A stretch of DNA of 64,000 bases from Bog-473 sp963787485 (GCA_963787485.1 CAWBDF010000007.1:1329476-1393475); one strand, 5' to 3'. Positions 26,430-36,342 are shown, counted from the stretch's first letter. A program made the numbers and translations. Notes: a model not told the origin generated them from the letters alone.

Positions 26430-27743
26430 ATGACCGGTTTGTCCACAGATGGCGTGAAGGTCCGAACCGACCGGGACGACGCGCTCGTCGTGGTTACAAG
26501 CGATAGCCACGTCTCTCCAAGGCTCGAGGAGGATCTCCTTCCCCTTTGTCCCGAGAAGCACCAGAAGGATTTCGCCCGCTGGATGGACGACACGGTCGAG
26601 ATTCGCAAGGCGAGCGAGCAAGGCTTCGTATTCGGAGGTGACGAGGGCCTCCCAGAGGTGCTCAAGATCCACACGTGGAATCTGCAGACCTCGGGTCAAA
26701 GGGACATCCACGGCCGGCTCCGTGACATGAACCGCGACGGAGTGGCTGCCGAGATCGTCTTCCATGGGAGCGCACCCTTCACCCCGATTCCCTTCTTGGA
26801 GGCGGGGGTTGGTGTTGGAATGCGGGACGCCGACCTCGGAGCGGTGGGTCAACACATGTACAACCGCTGGCTCGCCGACTTCTGTTCGGTCGAGCCCGAA
26901 CGCCACGTCGGCTTAGCTCACGTGCCGATGTGGGACATCGACGCGGCGGTCAAGGAGCTCGAGTGGGCTCGTGAGCAAGGTCTTCGAGCAGTCAACTTCC
27001 CCGCCCAACGAGCGGAGTTCATTCCCTACGAAGACGAACGGTGGGAGCCGTTTTGGTCAGCCTGTGAGGCGTTGGAAATGCCCCTCGCGACCCATGGCGG
27101 GGGCGGGGCGTCGACCCCGCCCGCGACTGGTCCGACCGCAATGCACATCTACATTGCGGAGTCGGGGATGTTCAGCCGGATCTCCCCCCTCGTGCGGCTG
27201 GTGTTCGGCGGTGTATTCGAGCGACACCCGAATTTGAAGCTGATTCAGACCGAGGCAGTCGGCGACTGGTACGACAAGGTCCTTGCCGATCTCGATTCGA
27301 TGTGGGAGAAGTTCTGGTACGGCTTCCCGAAATCGCTGGTGCCGAGACGACCGAGCGAGTATCCGCGCGAGAGCTATTTCGTGGGTGCGAGCTTTCAATC
27401 GCACGCCGAGGCCGAGACCGCGGTGCGCGACGGCTACAGCGACAATGTGATCTGGGGTTCGGACTACCCGCACCCAGAAGGCACGTTTCACTACCAGGAG
27501 AACCCCGACGACACGCCGATCACCCGGCTGGCCATGCGCAACACGTTCGGCGGACTTCCCGACGATGCGGTGCGCAACATGCTGGGTGAGAACGGCGTCC
27601 GCGTCTACGGGCTCGACGGCGAGAAGCTCAGAGAGGTCGCCCACCGCATCAACGGCCCGACGCTCAACGAGCTGTCTCGTCCGTTGGATGACCGACCTGA
27701 CCACTGGGGCTTCGCGTTCCGGGAGACCGTCACGTACCTCTGA
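26430..27743 (+). CDS. Amidohydrolase-2 family protein (paralogue 2)
   Basis: 437 aa. Seen: TSDSHVS (Asp-x-His metal pair) near residue 24, VPMWDIDAAVKELEWAREQG, ATHGGGG mid-protein, IQTEAVGDWY, and IWGSDYPHPEGTFHY with the catalytic Asp. Longer than paralogues 1 and 4 and clearly diverged from them. ATG at 26430 follows GGGGAGGGAGCACCGC. It is under an operator-controlled promoter and probably the main target of the TetR just upstream. Members of this group act as decarboxylases or hydrolases on ring-cleavage or aromatic acids; the reaction here is unknown. Confidence 0.88.
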   Translation: MTGLSTDGVKVRTDRDDALVVVTSDSHVSPRLEEDLLPLCPEKHQKDFARWMDDTVEIRKASEQGFVFGGDEGLPEVLKIHTWNLQTSGQRDIHGRLRDMNRDGVAAEIVFHGSAPFTPIPFLEAGVGVGMRDADLGAVGQHMYNRWLADFCSVEPERHVGLAHVPMWDIDAAVKELEWAREQGLRAVNFPAQRAEFIPYEDERWEPFWSACEALEMPLATHGGGGASTPPATGPTAMHIYIAESGMFSRISPLVRLVFGGVFERHPNLKLIQTEAVGDWYDKVLADLDSMWEKFWYGFPKSLVPRRPSEYPRESYFVGASFQSHAEAETAVRDGYSDNVIWGSDYPHPEGTFHYQENPDDTPITRLAMRNTFGGLPDDAVRNMLGENGVRVYGLDGEKLREVAHRINGPTLNELSRPLDDRPDHWGFAFRETVTYL

Positions 27744-27855
27744 GCATCCATCGGGAAATTCGACGAGGACGCTAATCGCCAGCGCATATGTCGCGTTAGA
27801 TCGCGCGATTTCACTGTAAAGAGTTTTCCGCAAATCAGACAACAAGGGGGGCAGT

Positions 27856-29103
27856 ATGCGACCGGCTCGATTCGTCACGGCAGCATCGGCAGCGATCATT
27901 TGTTTGCCGGCAGTGCTCGTCGGGGGGCTGGCCACGGGGACGTCGGCTGCGCCGGCGCCGCTGACCATCGCCTTCATCACTTCTGAAACTGGCGCGGCCG
28001 CTTCAGATTATGCCAGCTCTGTCCAGTCTTTCGATGCGGCGATCGACGCGCAAAACGCGCAGGGTGGGGTGAACGGTCAGAAGCTCGTGCCGATGGTCAT
28101 TGATGACCAGACGAGCCCCTCAGCGGCGGCGACCGGCATACAGGAGGCCATCTCGAAGGGCGCAATCGGCATCGTGGCTGAATCGGCCTTGATGGGCTTG
28201 ATCGCCAAGTACCCCCAACAGGCGGGAGTGCCGGTGACCGGCGATTATGCGGACGGCCCAGAGTGGGGTGAGCAGCCCTACACCAACATGTTCGCGGCGA
28301 ACGGCAGCGTGGACCCCAAATACCCGGTCAACACGCTCTACGCGAAGTTGATGAAGCAGTTCGGTGGCACACGGTTGGCGGTGTACGCACTGAGTATTTC
28401 GCCGAACTCAGTCCAGGCAAACTCCAACGAGAGCCAGTCGGTCGCCCACGACGATCCCGCGGCAAAGGTGGTCGTAAACGACACTTCGGTTCCATACGGC
28501 AGCGCTAACTTCGGACCCGAGGCGCTGATCGCCAAGCAGAACAACGTGAACGTCGTGTGGTCCAACCTCGACGCGACCTCCAACTATGCCCTGGCCACAG
28601 CCTTGAAGCAGGCTGGGGTCAAGACCAAGGCCGTCTTCTTCCCAGATGGCTACGACCCCAAACTCATCCACTCGCCGGTGTGGGCCAACGTCCAAGGCGA
28701 CATTTTCCAGGTGGTGTATCACCCCTTCTACGAGCCCAACGCCGGCACCGAACAGATGCAGTCCACGCTTGAGAAGTACGCTGGTTGGTCCAAGAGCCAA
28801 TTCCCGGCTTTCTCCCAGTACACCGCCTGGATGGGGACGGAGCTGATGATCAAGGGCCTCGAGGGGGCAGGGTCCAGCCCCACTCACGCCAGCGTGATCA
28901 AGTCACTGCACAACCTCAAGAATTGGAACGCCAATGGGCTGCTTCCCTACACCATCGACTACTCGACGTCCTTTGGGCACGATGACTCCCAAACCTGTGT
29001 CTGGCTGACCAAGGCTGAGAAGAATGGCTTCGTCCCCATCGGAACGGCGCCTGTGTGCGGGACAGACATCCCGGGGACAACCTCAGTAGCGTCCACGTCG
29101 TAG
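27856..29103 (+). CDS. Branched-chain-type ABC transporter solute-binding protein 2
   Basis: 415 aa, exported. The N-terminus RPARFVTAASAAIICLPAVL followed by TGTSAAPAP is a typical signal peptide. The mature domain begins LTIAFITSETGAAASDY, then AQNAQGGVNGQKLVPMVIDD and GAIGIVAESALMGLIAKY, the ligand-binding core of type-1 binding proteins. ATG at 27856 follows CAAGGGGGGCAGT. It is the next gene after the amidohydrolase and probably captures the substrate or a related compound. No transporter membrane genes are in the window. Only distantly similar to solute-binding protein 1. Confidence 0.88.
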   Translation: MRPARFVTAASAAIICLPAVLVGGLATGTSAAPAPLTIAFITSETGAAASDYASSVQSFDAAIDAQNAQGGVNGQKLVPMVIDDQTSPSAAATGIQEAISKGAIGIVAESALMGLIAKYPQQAGVPVTGDYADGPEWGEQPYTNMFAANGSVDPKYPVNTLYAKLMKQFGGTRLAVYALSISPNSVQANSNESQSVAHDDPAAKVVVNDTSVPYGSANFGPEALIAKQNNVNVVWSNLDATSNYALATALKQAGVKTKAVFFPDGYDPKLIHSPVWANVQGDIFQVVYHPFYEPNAGTEQMQSTLEKYAGWSKSQFPAFSQYTAWMGTELMIKGLEGAGSSPTHASVIKSLHNLKNWNANGLLPYTIDYSTSFGHDDSQTCVWLTKAEKNGFVPIGTAPVCGTDIPGTTSVASTS

Positions 29104-29385
29104 GCTTGAGATTACGCTGAGAATCAGTTGCCCACGGGACGCAGACGCTGCGATGGATGTCGTGCAGATCCAGGGGCTTCGTGGGCGGTGGAGCCGTGAT
29201 GGACCAGAAGCCAGGATGGGCATCCCACCTGGCATCGGCACCTCATGAGGATCAGCCGGTGCCGCCTACCCGGCGCCTGCTGGAGACCGTGTCGGTCATC
29301 GCCACCTGTCCTCGCAGGTATTCCGATCGGCACGTTGGATGCTCACGGGTAGGGGAAGAACAGATGCGAGTAGGAGGTCTCGGCG

Positions 29386-30545
29386 ATGAAGCGCAGTACT
29401 GAGCGGATCTTGACGACCCACACGGGTAGCCTGCCGCGGCCCCCCGACGTCTTGCCATTGGTCCTGGCGAGGGAGCAGGGCGAGCCCGTTGACGACACGG
29501 ACTTCGACGAACATCTCCAAGCCGCCGTAGAGCAGGTGGTGCAGAAGCAGGTGGAGGTCGGCCTCGACGTCGTGAACGATGGGGAAGCGGGCAAACCCAG
29601 CTACGCCTCATACGTGCACGATCGCTTGACGGGCTTCACCGCGTCGAGGGGTCTCCCGTCCCGGCCAGGTTGAGTCGCACTTTGGGGCTGGACGACTTTC
29701 CTGAACTTGCCGCCCAGTTCGAGGCACTTCGCTCCACGGCGTTCGTCTGGGGTTGGTCCTGTGACGGCCCGATCAGCTACCGGGATCTCGCCGCGGTTGA
29801 AAGAGACGTCGAAATGCTCAAGACCGCTGGCAAGAAGGCGAAGCCGCGGGAGCTCTTCATGAGCGCGGCTTCCCCAGGAGTCATTTCCGTCGTCTTCAAC
29901 AATGATTACTATCCGAGCGAAGAGGCGTACCTTGAGGCAATCGCCACCGCCATGCGGGAGGAGTACGAGGCAGTCCATCGCGCCGGCATCGTGTTGCAGC
30001 TGGATTGCCCGGACCTTGCTGGGCAAGCCCCGGTTGAAGACTCCCTCGAAGCATTTCGCAAGAAAATGGAACTTCGGGTGAACGCCATCAACCTGGCGGT
30101 GGAGGAAATCCCGGCGGAGGACATGCGAATGCACGTCTGTTGGGGCAACGGAGAGTTTCCTCGACACAAGGACGTCCCGCTCAAGGACATTCTCGACATC
30201 CTCCTGAAGGCCAAGCCAGCCGGCCTCATGCTCATGGCATCGAACGGTCGCCATGAGCATGAGTGGAAGGTCTTCGAGGACATGGATCTCCCCGAAGGGA
30301 AATATCTCATCCCGGGAGTGCTCGATTCGACAACCAACATTATCGAGCACCCCGAAGTTGTGGCACAGCGCATCCTTCGTTACGCCAGCGTCGTTGGTAA
30401 GGAACGCGTCATGGCGGGTACGGACTGTGGATTCGCCACCGCCGCCACCGAGTCGCCGATCATCGCGCCCAGCGTGGTCTGGGAGAAGTTCAAAGCAATG
30501 AGCGAGGGTGCTGCGATCGCCTCGAGTGAGCTCTGGCGGGCCTAA
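29386..30545 (+). pseudogene. MetE C-domain-like (cobalamin-independent methionine-synthase-type) protein, one frameshift
   Basis: The N-part RILTTHTGSLPRPPDV and VGLDVVNDGEAGKPSYASYV, then RTLGLDDFPELAAQF, QLDCPDLAG, MHVCWGNGEFPRHKDV and VMAGTDCGFAT, match the catalytic domain family of cobalamin-independent methionine synthase (zinc-binding His/Cys and Cys at the end). The first frame stops at 29673; a one-base shift near 29650 restores homology in the frame ending at 30545. ATG 29386 follows AGTAGGAGGTCTCGGCG. Stand-alone versions of about 380 aa in catabolic clusters may transfer other methyl groups or act as demethylases. A sequencing error at the break is possible. Confidence 0.75.
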
Positions 30546-30625
30546 GCCGTGAGGCGAGAAACCATGGATTGAAGGAACGCGGCCGGACTGAAAGCCCCGA
30601 AGAGCCGTCGCGGAGGGAAGTTCAC

Positions 30626-30808
30626 ATGCCCGAGAGTGCTAGAAAGAGCACACCCGACCAGATCGATGGCGATGAGCTCGCCCGTGAGATCCAGCTGATG
30701 CGCGAGTCCCTCGGACAGCTGGACGAACGAGAGCTCGTCAGAAGCTTGCTGCGCGAGCGAGACGCTCTTCGAAACGCCATTGCCAGCCTTCGGGGTCACG
30801 GCCACTGA
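30626..30808 (+). CDS. Small hypothetical helical protein
   Basis: About 60 aa from ATG 30626, which follows CGGAGGGAAGTTCAC. Charged and helical (DELAREIQLMRESLGQLDER, then LVRSLLRERDALRNAIASLR), likely a short coiled coil. No family recognised. It sits between the MetE-like gene and a dioxygenase scrap. Confidence 0.55.
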   Translation: MPESARKSTPDQIDGDELAREIQLMRESLGQLDERELVRSLLRERDALRNAIASLRGHGH

Positions 30809-30840
30809 GGCGATTTCTGGTCGGTGCGTCTGATGCATGG

Positions 30841-31098
30841 AGCTCTGAGAAGCAGTTCGATTCGATGTACTCAAAAGGCATCATCAAGCTCGGCAAGGAC
30901 CAGAGCAACGCCATACTCGGGTTTCTGCGCACGTACGTCAAGGATCCGACCTATCAATGTCGGTACCGATGGTCTGAGGGGACATTCGCTATGTGGGACA
31001 ACCGGTGCATGATGCATCGCGTCGCAAGCGACTTCATGCGGGAGCGAATCATCCAGCGGGTCACCGTCGCAGGAGAGGCACCAGTTGGAATCCGATAA
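30841..31098 (+). pseudogene. TfdA-type dioxygenase C-terminal fragment
   Basis: FLRTYVKDPTYQCRYRWSEG, then FAMWDNRCMMHRVASDF and RVTVAGEAPVG match the last 70 residues of true TfdA/TauD dioxygenases, including the distal iron His (MMHR) and the Arg region. The N-terminal two thirds with the HxD pair are absent. The WDNRC..H pattern differs from the four intact dioxygenases here (WDN.A.QH), so this derives from another subfamily. Confidence 0.7.
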
Positions 31099-31184
31099 GT
31101 ACACCTTTTCGTTGCAGTCCCGCACCATCAAGGTGCCTCGCTGCCGGGCCTGGATGCAACCCTCAACGTGACGTCGCCTCGAGG

Positions 31185-31724
31185 TTAGGTGTTGGGGTTC
31201 CAGAAGGGTGTCCAGGTCGGAAACGCCTCGGGAAGAGTCGGACGATACTTCTTGTCGTCGGGCGCGTTCGGGTTTACAACCACTTCGTGCCAGGAATTAA
31301 AGCCTACTGACTGTGGCGTCTCGCGAAGATTCCTGGCATACCAGAACTCGGGTCGGCGGATAGCTCCGAACAGCCACTGGCCCTCGACGAGGCGGTAATC
31401 GTCGAAATAGCAGATCGCCATGACGACCCAACGGTCGTCGAACTCGTGCTCTGCCCGACAGTAGAGGGCGCCCGTCGCATGCCCAGGATCGTCCGGGTCG
31501 AGGTCGATGCGGTGACCGAAGATTTGATGAATCGAGCGACGGAACGTGCGAAGCGTCGATTCGATCCAGGGACGCCAAGTCGCTCGCAGTTCAGGCACAA
31601 ACAGCTTGACCAGGGTCTCGATGTCCCGGCTATCTGCAGCCATGGCATAGCGGGCGGCCAGCTGGCTGATGCCGATGTGGGCTTCGACAGCATGCAGCCG
31701 CGATTCCAAGTCGTCTGATCCCAC
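31185..31724 (-). CDS. SnoaL/NTF2-like protein
   Basis: 179 aa. The helix LESRLHAVEAHIGISQLAAR, then YAMAADSRDIETLVKLFVPE, and strands EFDDRWVVMAICYFDDYRLV and WLFGAIRRPEFWYAR fit the SnoaL_4 fold of small hydratases, isomerases and ring-hydroxylating dioxygenase beta-like subunits. GTG at 31724 follows GGGGAGGCCACCA. Different from the SnoaL-like protein at 13245 but of the same broad family. Confidence 0.8.
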   Translation of the reverse strand: MGSDDLESRLHAVEAHIGISQLAARYAMAADSRDIETLVKLFVPELRATWRPWIESTLRTFRRSIHQIFGHRIDLDPDDPGHATGALYCRAEHEFDDRWVVMAICYFDDYRLVEGQWLFGAIRRPEFWYARNLRETPQSVGFNSWHEVVVNPNAPDDKKYRPTLPEAFPTWTPFWNPNT

Positions 31725-32085
31725 TGGTGGCCTCCCCGGGCGTCATAGCGACTTGAGTCCAGCCGCGTGCCACGTCCGAAATGATATTGAAAATTGGGCT
31801 CTAGTGTGCGTCGGCCGAGACTCAGGCCGCGGTCCCGAGGCATCGGACCTCCCCGTCGCGCATTGCATAGAAGACGAGGGTCAAGAGCTTGCAGGCGACC
31901 GCGCCGCGGGCCTTACTTGCCTCGGCGCTTCGCGATGCGCGTGTAACCCTCGCGAGGGAATGCCACTAACAAGACCAACCGCGAGAGTGCCCACGAACGG
32001 ATCCACTCGATTGGTGGCGTTCACGGTGGCAAGGGGTGGAAGCTCGGCGAAACGAAAGCCATCGCCGGTCTCGAGGATGGTACTT
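31725..32085. other. Gene-poor stretch
   Basis: About 360 bp between a SnoaL-like gene start and the 3' end of a P450 locus. No convincing gene is seen. GGTACTTACC at 32079-32088 has the 4-2-4 shape of the recurring dyad but lies downstream of a gene. Confidence 0.35.
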
Positions 32086-32427
32086 ACCGCTTCCTCGTAG
32101 AGCGACCGGCAGGAACTACCTTAGAAAGACGGGCATCGAGTCCCAGCCGCGTCCAGAGACCGAGAGCATCCGGAATACCGTCTTGTTGCTGTCGACCTCC
32201 CAATCTGGGAACCGGTTGAGGACTTCGTCGAGACCCACGCGTCCTTCGAGTCGTGCCAACGATGCACCGAGGCAGAAATGGGGCCCGCAGCCGAATCCGA
32301 GGTGGCGGCCGATCTTTCGGTGGATGTCAAACCGGTCGCTGTCGGGGAACACCCGCTCGTCACGGTTCGCCGACCCGAGGAGGAAGAGCATGACGCTTCC
32401 TTCCTTCACCGTCTGGCCATGGAGCTC
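32086..32427. repeat. 342-bp inverted repeat, copy 1 (P450 3' end)
   Basis: The reverse complement matches 48868-49209 with only a few substitutions seen (for example CCGGTTCCCAG versus CCGTTTCCCGG). It covers the last 104 codons of the P450 at 32116 and about 30 bp downstream. Confidence 0.92.
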
Positions 32428-33324
32428 GACATCTCGCCCGACGTACCTCCCGACGATCTGCGAGATTGGCTCGTAGCGCAGGATCTCTTCGATCGTGTTG
32501 GGAATGAGTGAGCGATTCTCAACTAGCTCGTGCCGGAGGTCAGGGTTCTCGCCGAGCAATTTTCCCATCCACCCAAAGAGGCGGTTCGTCGTCTCATTAC
32601 CGGCACCCGCAAGGACGGTCACAAAGGTGAGGACCTCGTCGCGCGTCAACCGGCGCACGGTGCCGCGTTCGTCCTCGAACTCGGTAGTGAGCAACAACGT
32701 CATCAGATCGTCTGACGGATGGTCGTAGCGCCAATCGACATAGTCGGCGAAGAGACTTCCCTCGAGGGTGTTGTTCACCTCCATGGGTTTTCCGGGCTCG
32801 CTCCGCATCGTCTGTTCGAAGTGATCCCGAATGGCCTCCTGCTCACTCTCGGGGATGCCAAGCAACATCGAGATCACGCGCATGGGAATCTGCATGCCAA
32901 GGTCCGACACAAAGTTGAACGTCTCAGCACCGACGAACAGGTCGAGGCGGCGCTTACAGAAATCGCGGACCTTTGACTCCAACCGGGACATCTGCTTGGG
33001 CGTGAACAGCCGAGAGAGCAAAGCCCGATGGATCGTGTGGGTCGGCGGCTCCTCGAAGATCAAGGTGCCCGGTGGTATCTCGAGATCACCGCTGATGGCG
33101 GCCTTGATCATTTCCAAGATGTCGCCGCGGCATGACAGGAAGGTCTCTCGATCCACTAGCCCTCGCTCGACATCAGCGAACCTGCTTACCGCGTAGAAAT
33201 CGTATCGCTCGTTGAAGTACAGCGGAGCCTCGTCCCGGAGCCGCCGGAACACCGGATAGGGGTCACTCCAAGTCTCAGCGTCGTACGGGTCGTAATACAC
33301 TTCATGATCCTTTGCAACGACCAT
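32116..33324 (-). CDS. Cytochrome P450 (intact)
   Basis: 402 aa. Seen: VYYDPYDAETWSDPYPVFRR at the N-terminus, THTIHRALLSRLFTPKQMS, VISMLLGIPESEQEA, the I-helix GAGNETTNRL with acid and Thr, the K-helix EEILRYEP, PDSDRFDIHRK, and the heme loop FGCGPHFCLG. ATG at 33324. Its last quarter is duplicated in inverted orientation at 48868. It shares most features with the P450 at 53304 (SCRGDILEM, ExxR context), suggesting recent gene duplication. Electron-transfer partners are not in the window. A P450 scrap lies divergently just upstream. Confidence 0.92.
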   Translation of the reverse strand: MVVAKDHEVYYDPYDAETWSDPYPVFRRLRDEAPLYFNERYDFYAVSRFADVERGLVDRETFLSCRGDILEMIKAAISGDLEIPPGTLIFEEPPTHTIHRALLSRLFTPKQMSRLESKVRDFCKRRLDLFVGAETFNFVSDLGMQIPMRVISMLLGIPESEQEAIRDHFEQTMRSEPGKPMEVNNTLEGSLFADYVDWRYDHPSDDLMTLLLTTEFEDERGTVRRLTRDEVLTFVTVLAGAGNETTNRLFGWMGKLLGENPDLRHELVENRSLIPNTIEEILRYEPISQIVGRYVGRDVELHGQTVKEGSVMLFLLGSANRDERVFPDSDRFDIHRKIGRHLGFGCGPHFCLGASLARLEGRVGLDEVLNRFPDWEVDSNKTVFRMLSVSGRGWDSMPVFLR

Positions 33325-33369
33325 GAGAGGAGCCCCCGATCAGGATCTAGCTCAGTTTTCCCAACATAT

Positions 33370-33581
33370 CCGATGAGCGGAAGTTCGACGATCCGGACCG
33401 CTACGACATCCACCGGAAGATCGCCCACAACCTGACATTCGGCTTTTGGGCACCTTTGTGCCAGGCTGCCGCACTGGTCCGCCTGAGGGACGGGTTGCGG
33501 TCGACGAGGTGCTCGCGCGTTTCCCCCGAATGGGAGATCGACCTCGACCAGAGCAAGCTCGGCAGTGCGAACGCATAACTC
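33370..33581 (+). pseudogene. Cytochrome P450 C-terminal fragment
   Basis: DERKFDDPDRYDIHRKIAHN, then LTFGF, then a damaged heme loop (WAPLCQAAAL where FGxGxHxCLGAAL is expected), and the end EWEIDLDQSKLGSAN. The heme-loop segment is out of register by one or more bases. No N-terminal part is present. It is divergent from the intact P450. Confidence 0.75.
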
Positions 33582-33794
33582 CGTGCCCCGTGATCACGAC
33601 GAAGTTTCGTCGAGCTCTCCCATCGATTCTCGTAAGAGTGACGGGATTCAGGCGGGCGATGGCGTCCCGATCGATACGGAACATATCTCGCAGCCGTCCG
33701 GGCCGACACGCCACGAGTGATCGATGCCGAGGAGGACGAAGCAATCTGACCAAGTGAGCGAACCGGATCAATACTGCTCAACAACGGAGGCTTG

Positions 33795-34253
33795 GTGAGC
33801 AAGACAAGGCTAGACGTCACCATCAAGCAGCCAGCCGATATCGTCTGGTCGACCATTCGCGACTTTGGCGATGTGTCCTGGCGTGGGGGTATGGGCGAAT
33901 GCAGCGTGCTGGGAAGGGTCCGCACGGTACGGGCGCTGGATGTGGATGTTGAGGTCGAGGAACTCGAGGTTGACCGAGATGAGTACAGACGAACCTACGC
34001 TTACCGCGTGACCGGCATGCGAGGGCACACAAGCATTGATGTCGGAGACGGAACCACAATCAACTTGGCGTCGATGGTCAACCACCACACAGCGAGACTG
34101 ACCGTTCTCTCCTCGGGCCAGAACACGTCACGAGTGGTCTACGACCTTGAGCTAGACGACGGACACGACGAGACGATGAGTTCCACGGCGGGTCAGTATC
34201 GGCGCGTCCTTGACTGGCTCAAGCTCACGCTCGAGAGCTATCATTCGATATAG
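33795..34253 (+). CDS. SRPBCC/START-like polyketide-cyclase-type protein
   Basis: About 152 aa. The SRPBCC fold is indicated by TRLDVTIKQPADIVWSTIRD at the N-terminus, alternating strands, and the long C-terminal helix STAGQYRRVLDWLKLTLESY. These proteins bind hydrophobic ligands or catalyse cyclisation. GTG 33795 follows ACGGAGGCTTG. The stop is 23 bp before dioxygenase 3, so the two are probably co-transcribed and may act on the same hydrophobic compound. Confidence 0.8.
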   Translation: MSKTRLDVTIKQPADIVWSTIRDFGDVSWRGGMGECSVLGRVRTVRALDVDVEVEELEVDRDEYRRTYAYRVTGMRGHTSIDVGDGTTINLASMVNHHTARLTVLSSGQNTSRVVYDLELDDGHDETMSSTAGQYRRVLDWLKLTLESYHSI

Positions 34254-34276
34254 AACCAATGAAGAGAGGACCCAGA

Positions 34277-35164
34277 ATGTCCCAGCCGGAGGTTCGTGAG
34301 CTGAATCCCTCATTTGGCGCGGAGATTATTGGGCTTGACCTCACGCTCCCACTGGACAACGTGACCGTTCAGTATCTGCGAAACGTGTTCGACGAGCGCG
34401 GCGTGCTGTTGTTTCGCGATACCTCTCTTGATCGCGTCCGGCAATACGCACTGTGCGAAGTCCTGCGGGGAAGTGATCTTCCCAACGATGAAGAAGCTGT
34501 CGCTGGCGCGGCCGTTCAGCAGCGCTTCTACACGTCCAACCGGCTGCCCAATGTGTCTGCGCCCATCGGCTCATTGGTGTTTCACGCCGATGGAATGTGG
34601 ACGGACGAACCCTTCGAGGCATTGTCGCTCTATGCGGAGGAGGTGGAGCCGCCTGTCGCACCGACGATGTTTGCTAGCGCTGTTCGTGGCTGGGAAGCCA
34701 TGCCCAACGAAATCAAAGAGCAACTCGAGGGACTCGACGCGGTACAAGTGGGCGGACCAGAAGGCCTTCCTGAACGTCGCCGAGCACGCTTTGGCAGCGA
34801 CGTCATGCAGACGGTGCGCGACGGTGCCCCGGAGTTCGTATTGCCCGTCGCAAGACGTCACCCTCGTACTGGCCGTATGATCCCTCTGATCTCCGCCAAC
34901 CATACGAAGGAGATTGTGGGGCTGTCCGCTGACGAGAGCAACGAACTGCTTGATGCCGTCTTTGATTGCCTCTATTCAGACGCCAACGTATACGTCCACG
35001 AGTGGCAGAACCAGGACCTCGTGGTGTGGGACAACATCGCGATCCATCATGCCCGCCGCAACGTGACTCGAGAGGGACCGGTGCGGACCCTGCGCAAGGT
35101 CGGATTGCCCCTCCCGACCTCCAAGGCGTTGACCGAGGTCAGGAGTTACCAGATCGCTCAGTGA
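34277..35164 (+). CDS. TauD/TfdA-like Fe(II)/2-oxoglutarate dioxygenase (paralogue 3)
   Basis: About 295 aa. FHADGMW (HxD) and IHHARRNV (distal His) form the iron site; RTLRKV supplies the 2-oxoglutarate Arg. The N-terminus PEVRELNPSFGAEIIGLDLT matches the paralogues. ATG 34277 follows GAAGAGAGGACCCAGA; an in-frame ATG at 34259 lies within this site. It forms a probable operon with the SRPBCC gene. No palindromic operator was found directly upstream, unlike paralogues 1 and 2. Confidence 0.88.
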   Translation: MSQPEVRELNPSFGAEIIGLDLTLPLDNVTVQYLRNVFDERGVLLFRDTSLDRVRQYALCEVLRGSDLPNDEEAVAGAAVQQRFYTSNRLPNVSAPIGSLVFHADGMWTDEPFEALSLYAEEVEPPVAPTMFASAVRGWEAMPNEIKEQLEGLDAVQVGGPEGLPERRRARFGSDVMQTVRDGAPEFVLPVARRHPRTGRMIPLISANHTKEIVGLSADESNELLDAVFDCLYSDANVYVHEWQNQDLVVWDNIAIHHARRNVTREGPVRTLRKVGLPLPTSKALTEVRSYQIAQ

Positions 35165-35304
35165 AGAGATCTCCCTGCATGGCCCAGCGAGAGCCGTGAC
35201 ACCCGGGCATCGAGTGTGGTGGTGGATTTGAGGAGGGAAAGCTATGGGTGACAGCGTCGCTGATCGCGATTCCGCGACCGACGTGCTGCTTGCGAAGTTC
35301 TATT

Positions 35305-36342
35305 TCAATCCGTGATCGGATTACATGAGCCAGGCAGGCCTGCCAATTCGGCAACCAACTCGTACGAATGCAAGCGAGCCGCATGATCCCAGCCCCCGGA
35401 CGCCAGCATGATTTCGTTGGCCTCGGTGGAGGCGATCAATTGGTCAAGGCCCGTCGCCACAGTCTCAGGGTTCCCCACAATGTGGGCGCCAGCGATTCCA
35501 CTCAGAAACTGTCTCTCTGCCTCCGTGTAGAGATGCGACGCCGCCTGGTCGGGCGAAGGAATACGCCCGAGGGATCCGCGGCTCAGTCGGAGCGTGTACA
35601 ACTCGGTCGAGCCGTGCAGGTAGCGCGCCTCGTCGTCGGTGTCTGCACACATGACGGCTGCTGCGATCATGACATACGGTGCTTCTAACACCGGCGAAGC
35701 CCGGAATCGCTCCCGGTAGGCAGCGACGGCGGGCAGGGTGTTCGCCGGAGAGAAGTGGTGAGCAAAGGCGAACGGAAGTCCGAGGACCCCCGCGATCTCG
35801 GCACTGCTAGTGCTTGAACCAAGGAGCCAGAGCTGTGGCTTCTCGCCTTGCCCGGGCACAGCCTCGATCTGGCTGTAAGGATGCGCTGCGGGAAACGAGC
35901 CGTCAAAGAAAGCGAGCAGTTCAGCCAGCATGGCGACGAAATCGGGCTCTTGACTCGAGCCGCGACGAAGTGCATCAGCCGTCGCCCTGACCGCACCGGG
36001 GGCGCGCCCGAGACCCAGGTCGATTCGACCGGGAGCGAGGGCTTCGAGGGTGCCAAATTGCTCGACGACCGCTAGGGGCGCGTGGTTTGGCAGCATCACA
36101 CCCCCGGACCCGAGCCGGATGCGAGTCGTCACCGCGGCAAGGTGAGCGAGGATGACGGCAGGAGCCGAAGCGGCCACGCCGGGCATGCTGTGGTGCTCCG
36201 TAACCCAGAGACGGCGGTACCCCCAGAACTCAGCTCGCCGCGCCACCTCGACGCTGTTTCGCAAAGCGTCAGTCGGACGAGAGCCCTCCGCTACCGGGGC
36301 GCCGTCAAGAACGGAGAAAGGCACGGAGGCCCGCATCAGCAT
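35305..36342 (-). CDS. LLM-class flavin-dependent oxidoreductase
   Basis: About 345 aa luciferase-like TIM-barrel enzyme using reduced flavin. Seen: VPFSVLDGAPVAEG at the N-terminus, FWGYRRLWVTEHHSMPGVA, LGSGGVMLPNHAPLAVVEQF, GRIDLGLGRAPGAV and LWLLGSSTSSAEIAG, all hallmarks of the YhbW-like group. ATG at 36342, with an in-frame ATG at 36336 as alternative; no clear ribosome site. It is convergent with dioxygenase 3. Substrate unknown; many homologues are monooxygenases or F420/FMN oxidoreductases. Confidence 0.88.
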   Translation of the reverse strand: MLMRASVPFSVLDGAPVAEGSRPTDALRNSVEVARRAEFWGYRRLWVTEHHSMPGVAASAPAVILAHLAAVTTRIRLGSGGVMLPNHAPLAVVEQFGTLEALAPGRIDLGLGRAPGAVRATADALRRGSSQEPDFVAMLAELLAFFDGSFPAAHPYSQIEAVPGQGEKPQLWLLGSSTSSAEIAGVLGLPFAFAHHFSPANTLPAVAAYRERFRASPVLEAPYVMIAAAVMCADTDDEARYLHGSTELYTLRLSRGSLGRIPSPDQAASHLYTEAERQFLSGIAGAHIVGNPETVATGLDQLIASTEANEIMLASGGWDHAARLHSYELVAELAGLPGSCNPITD

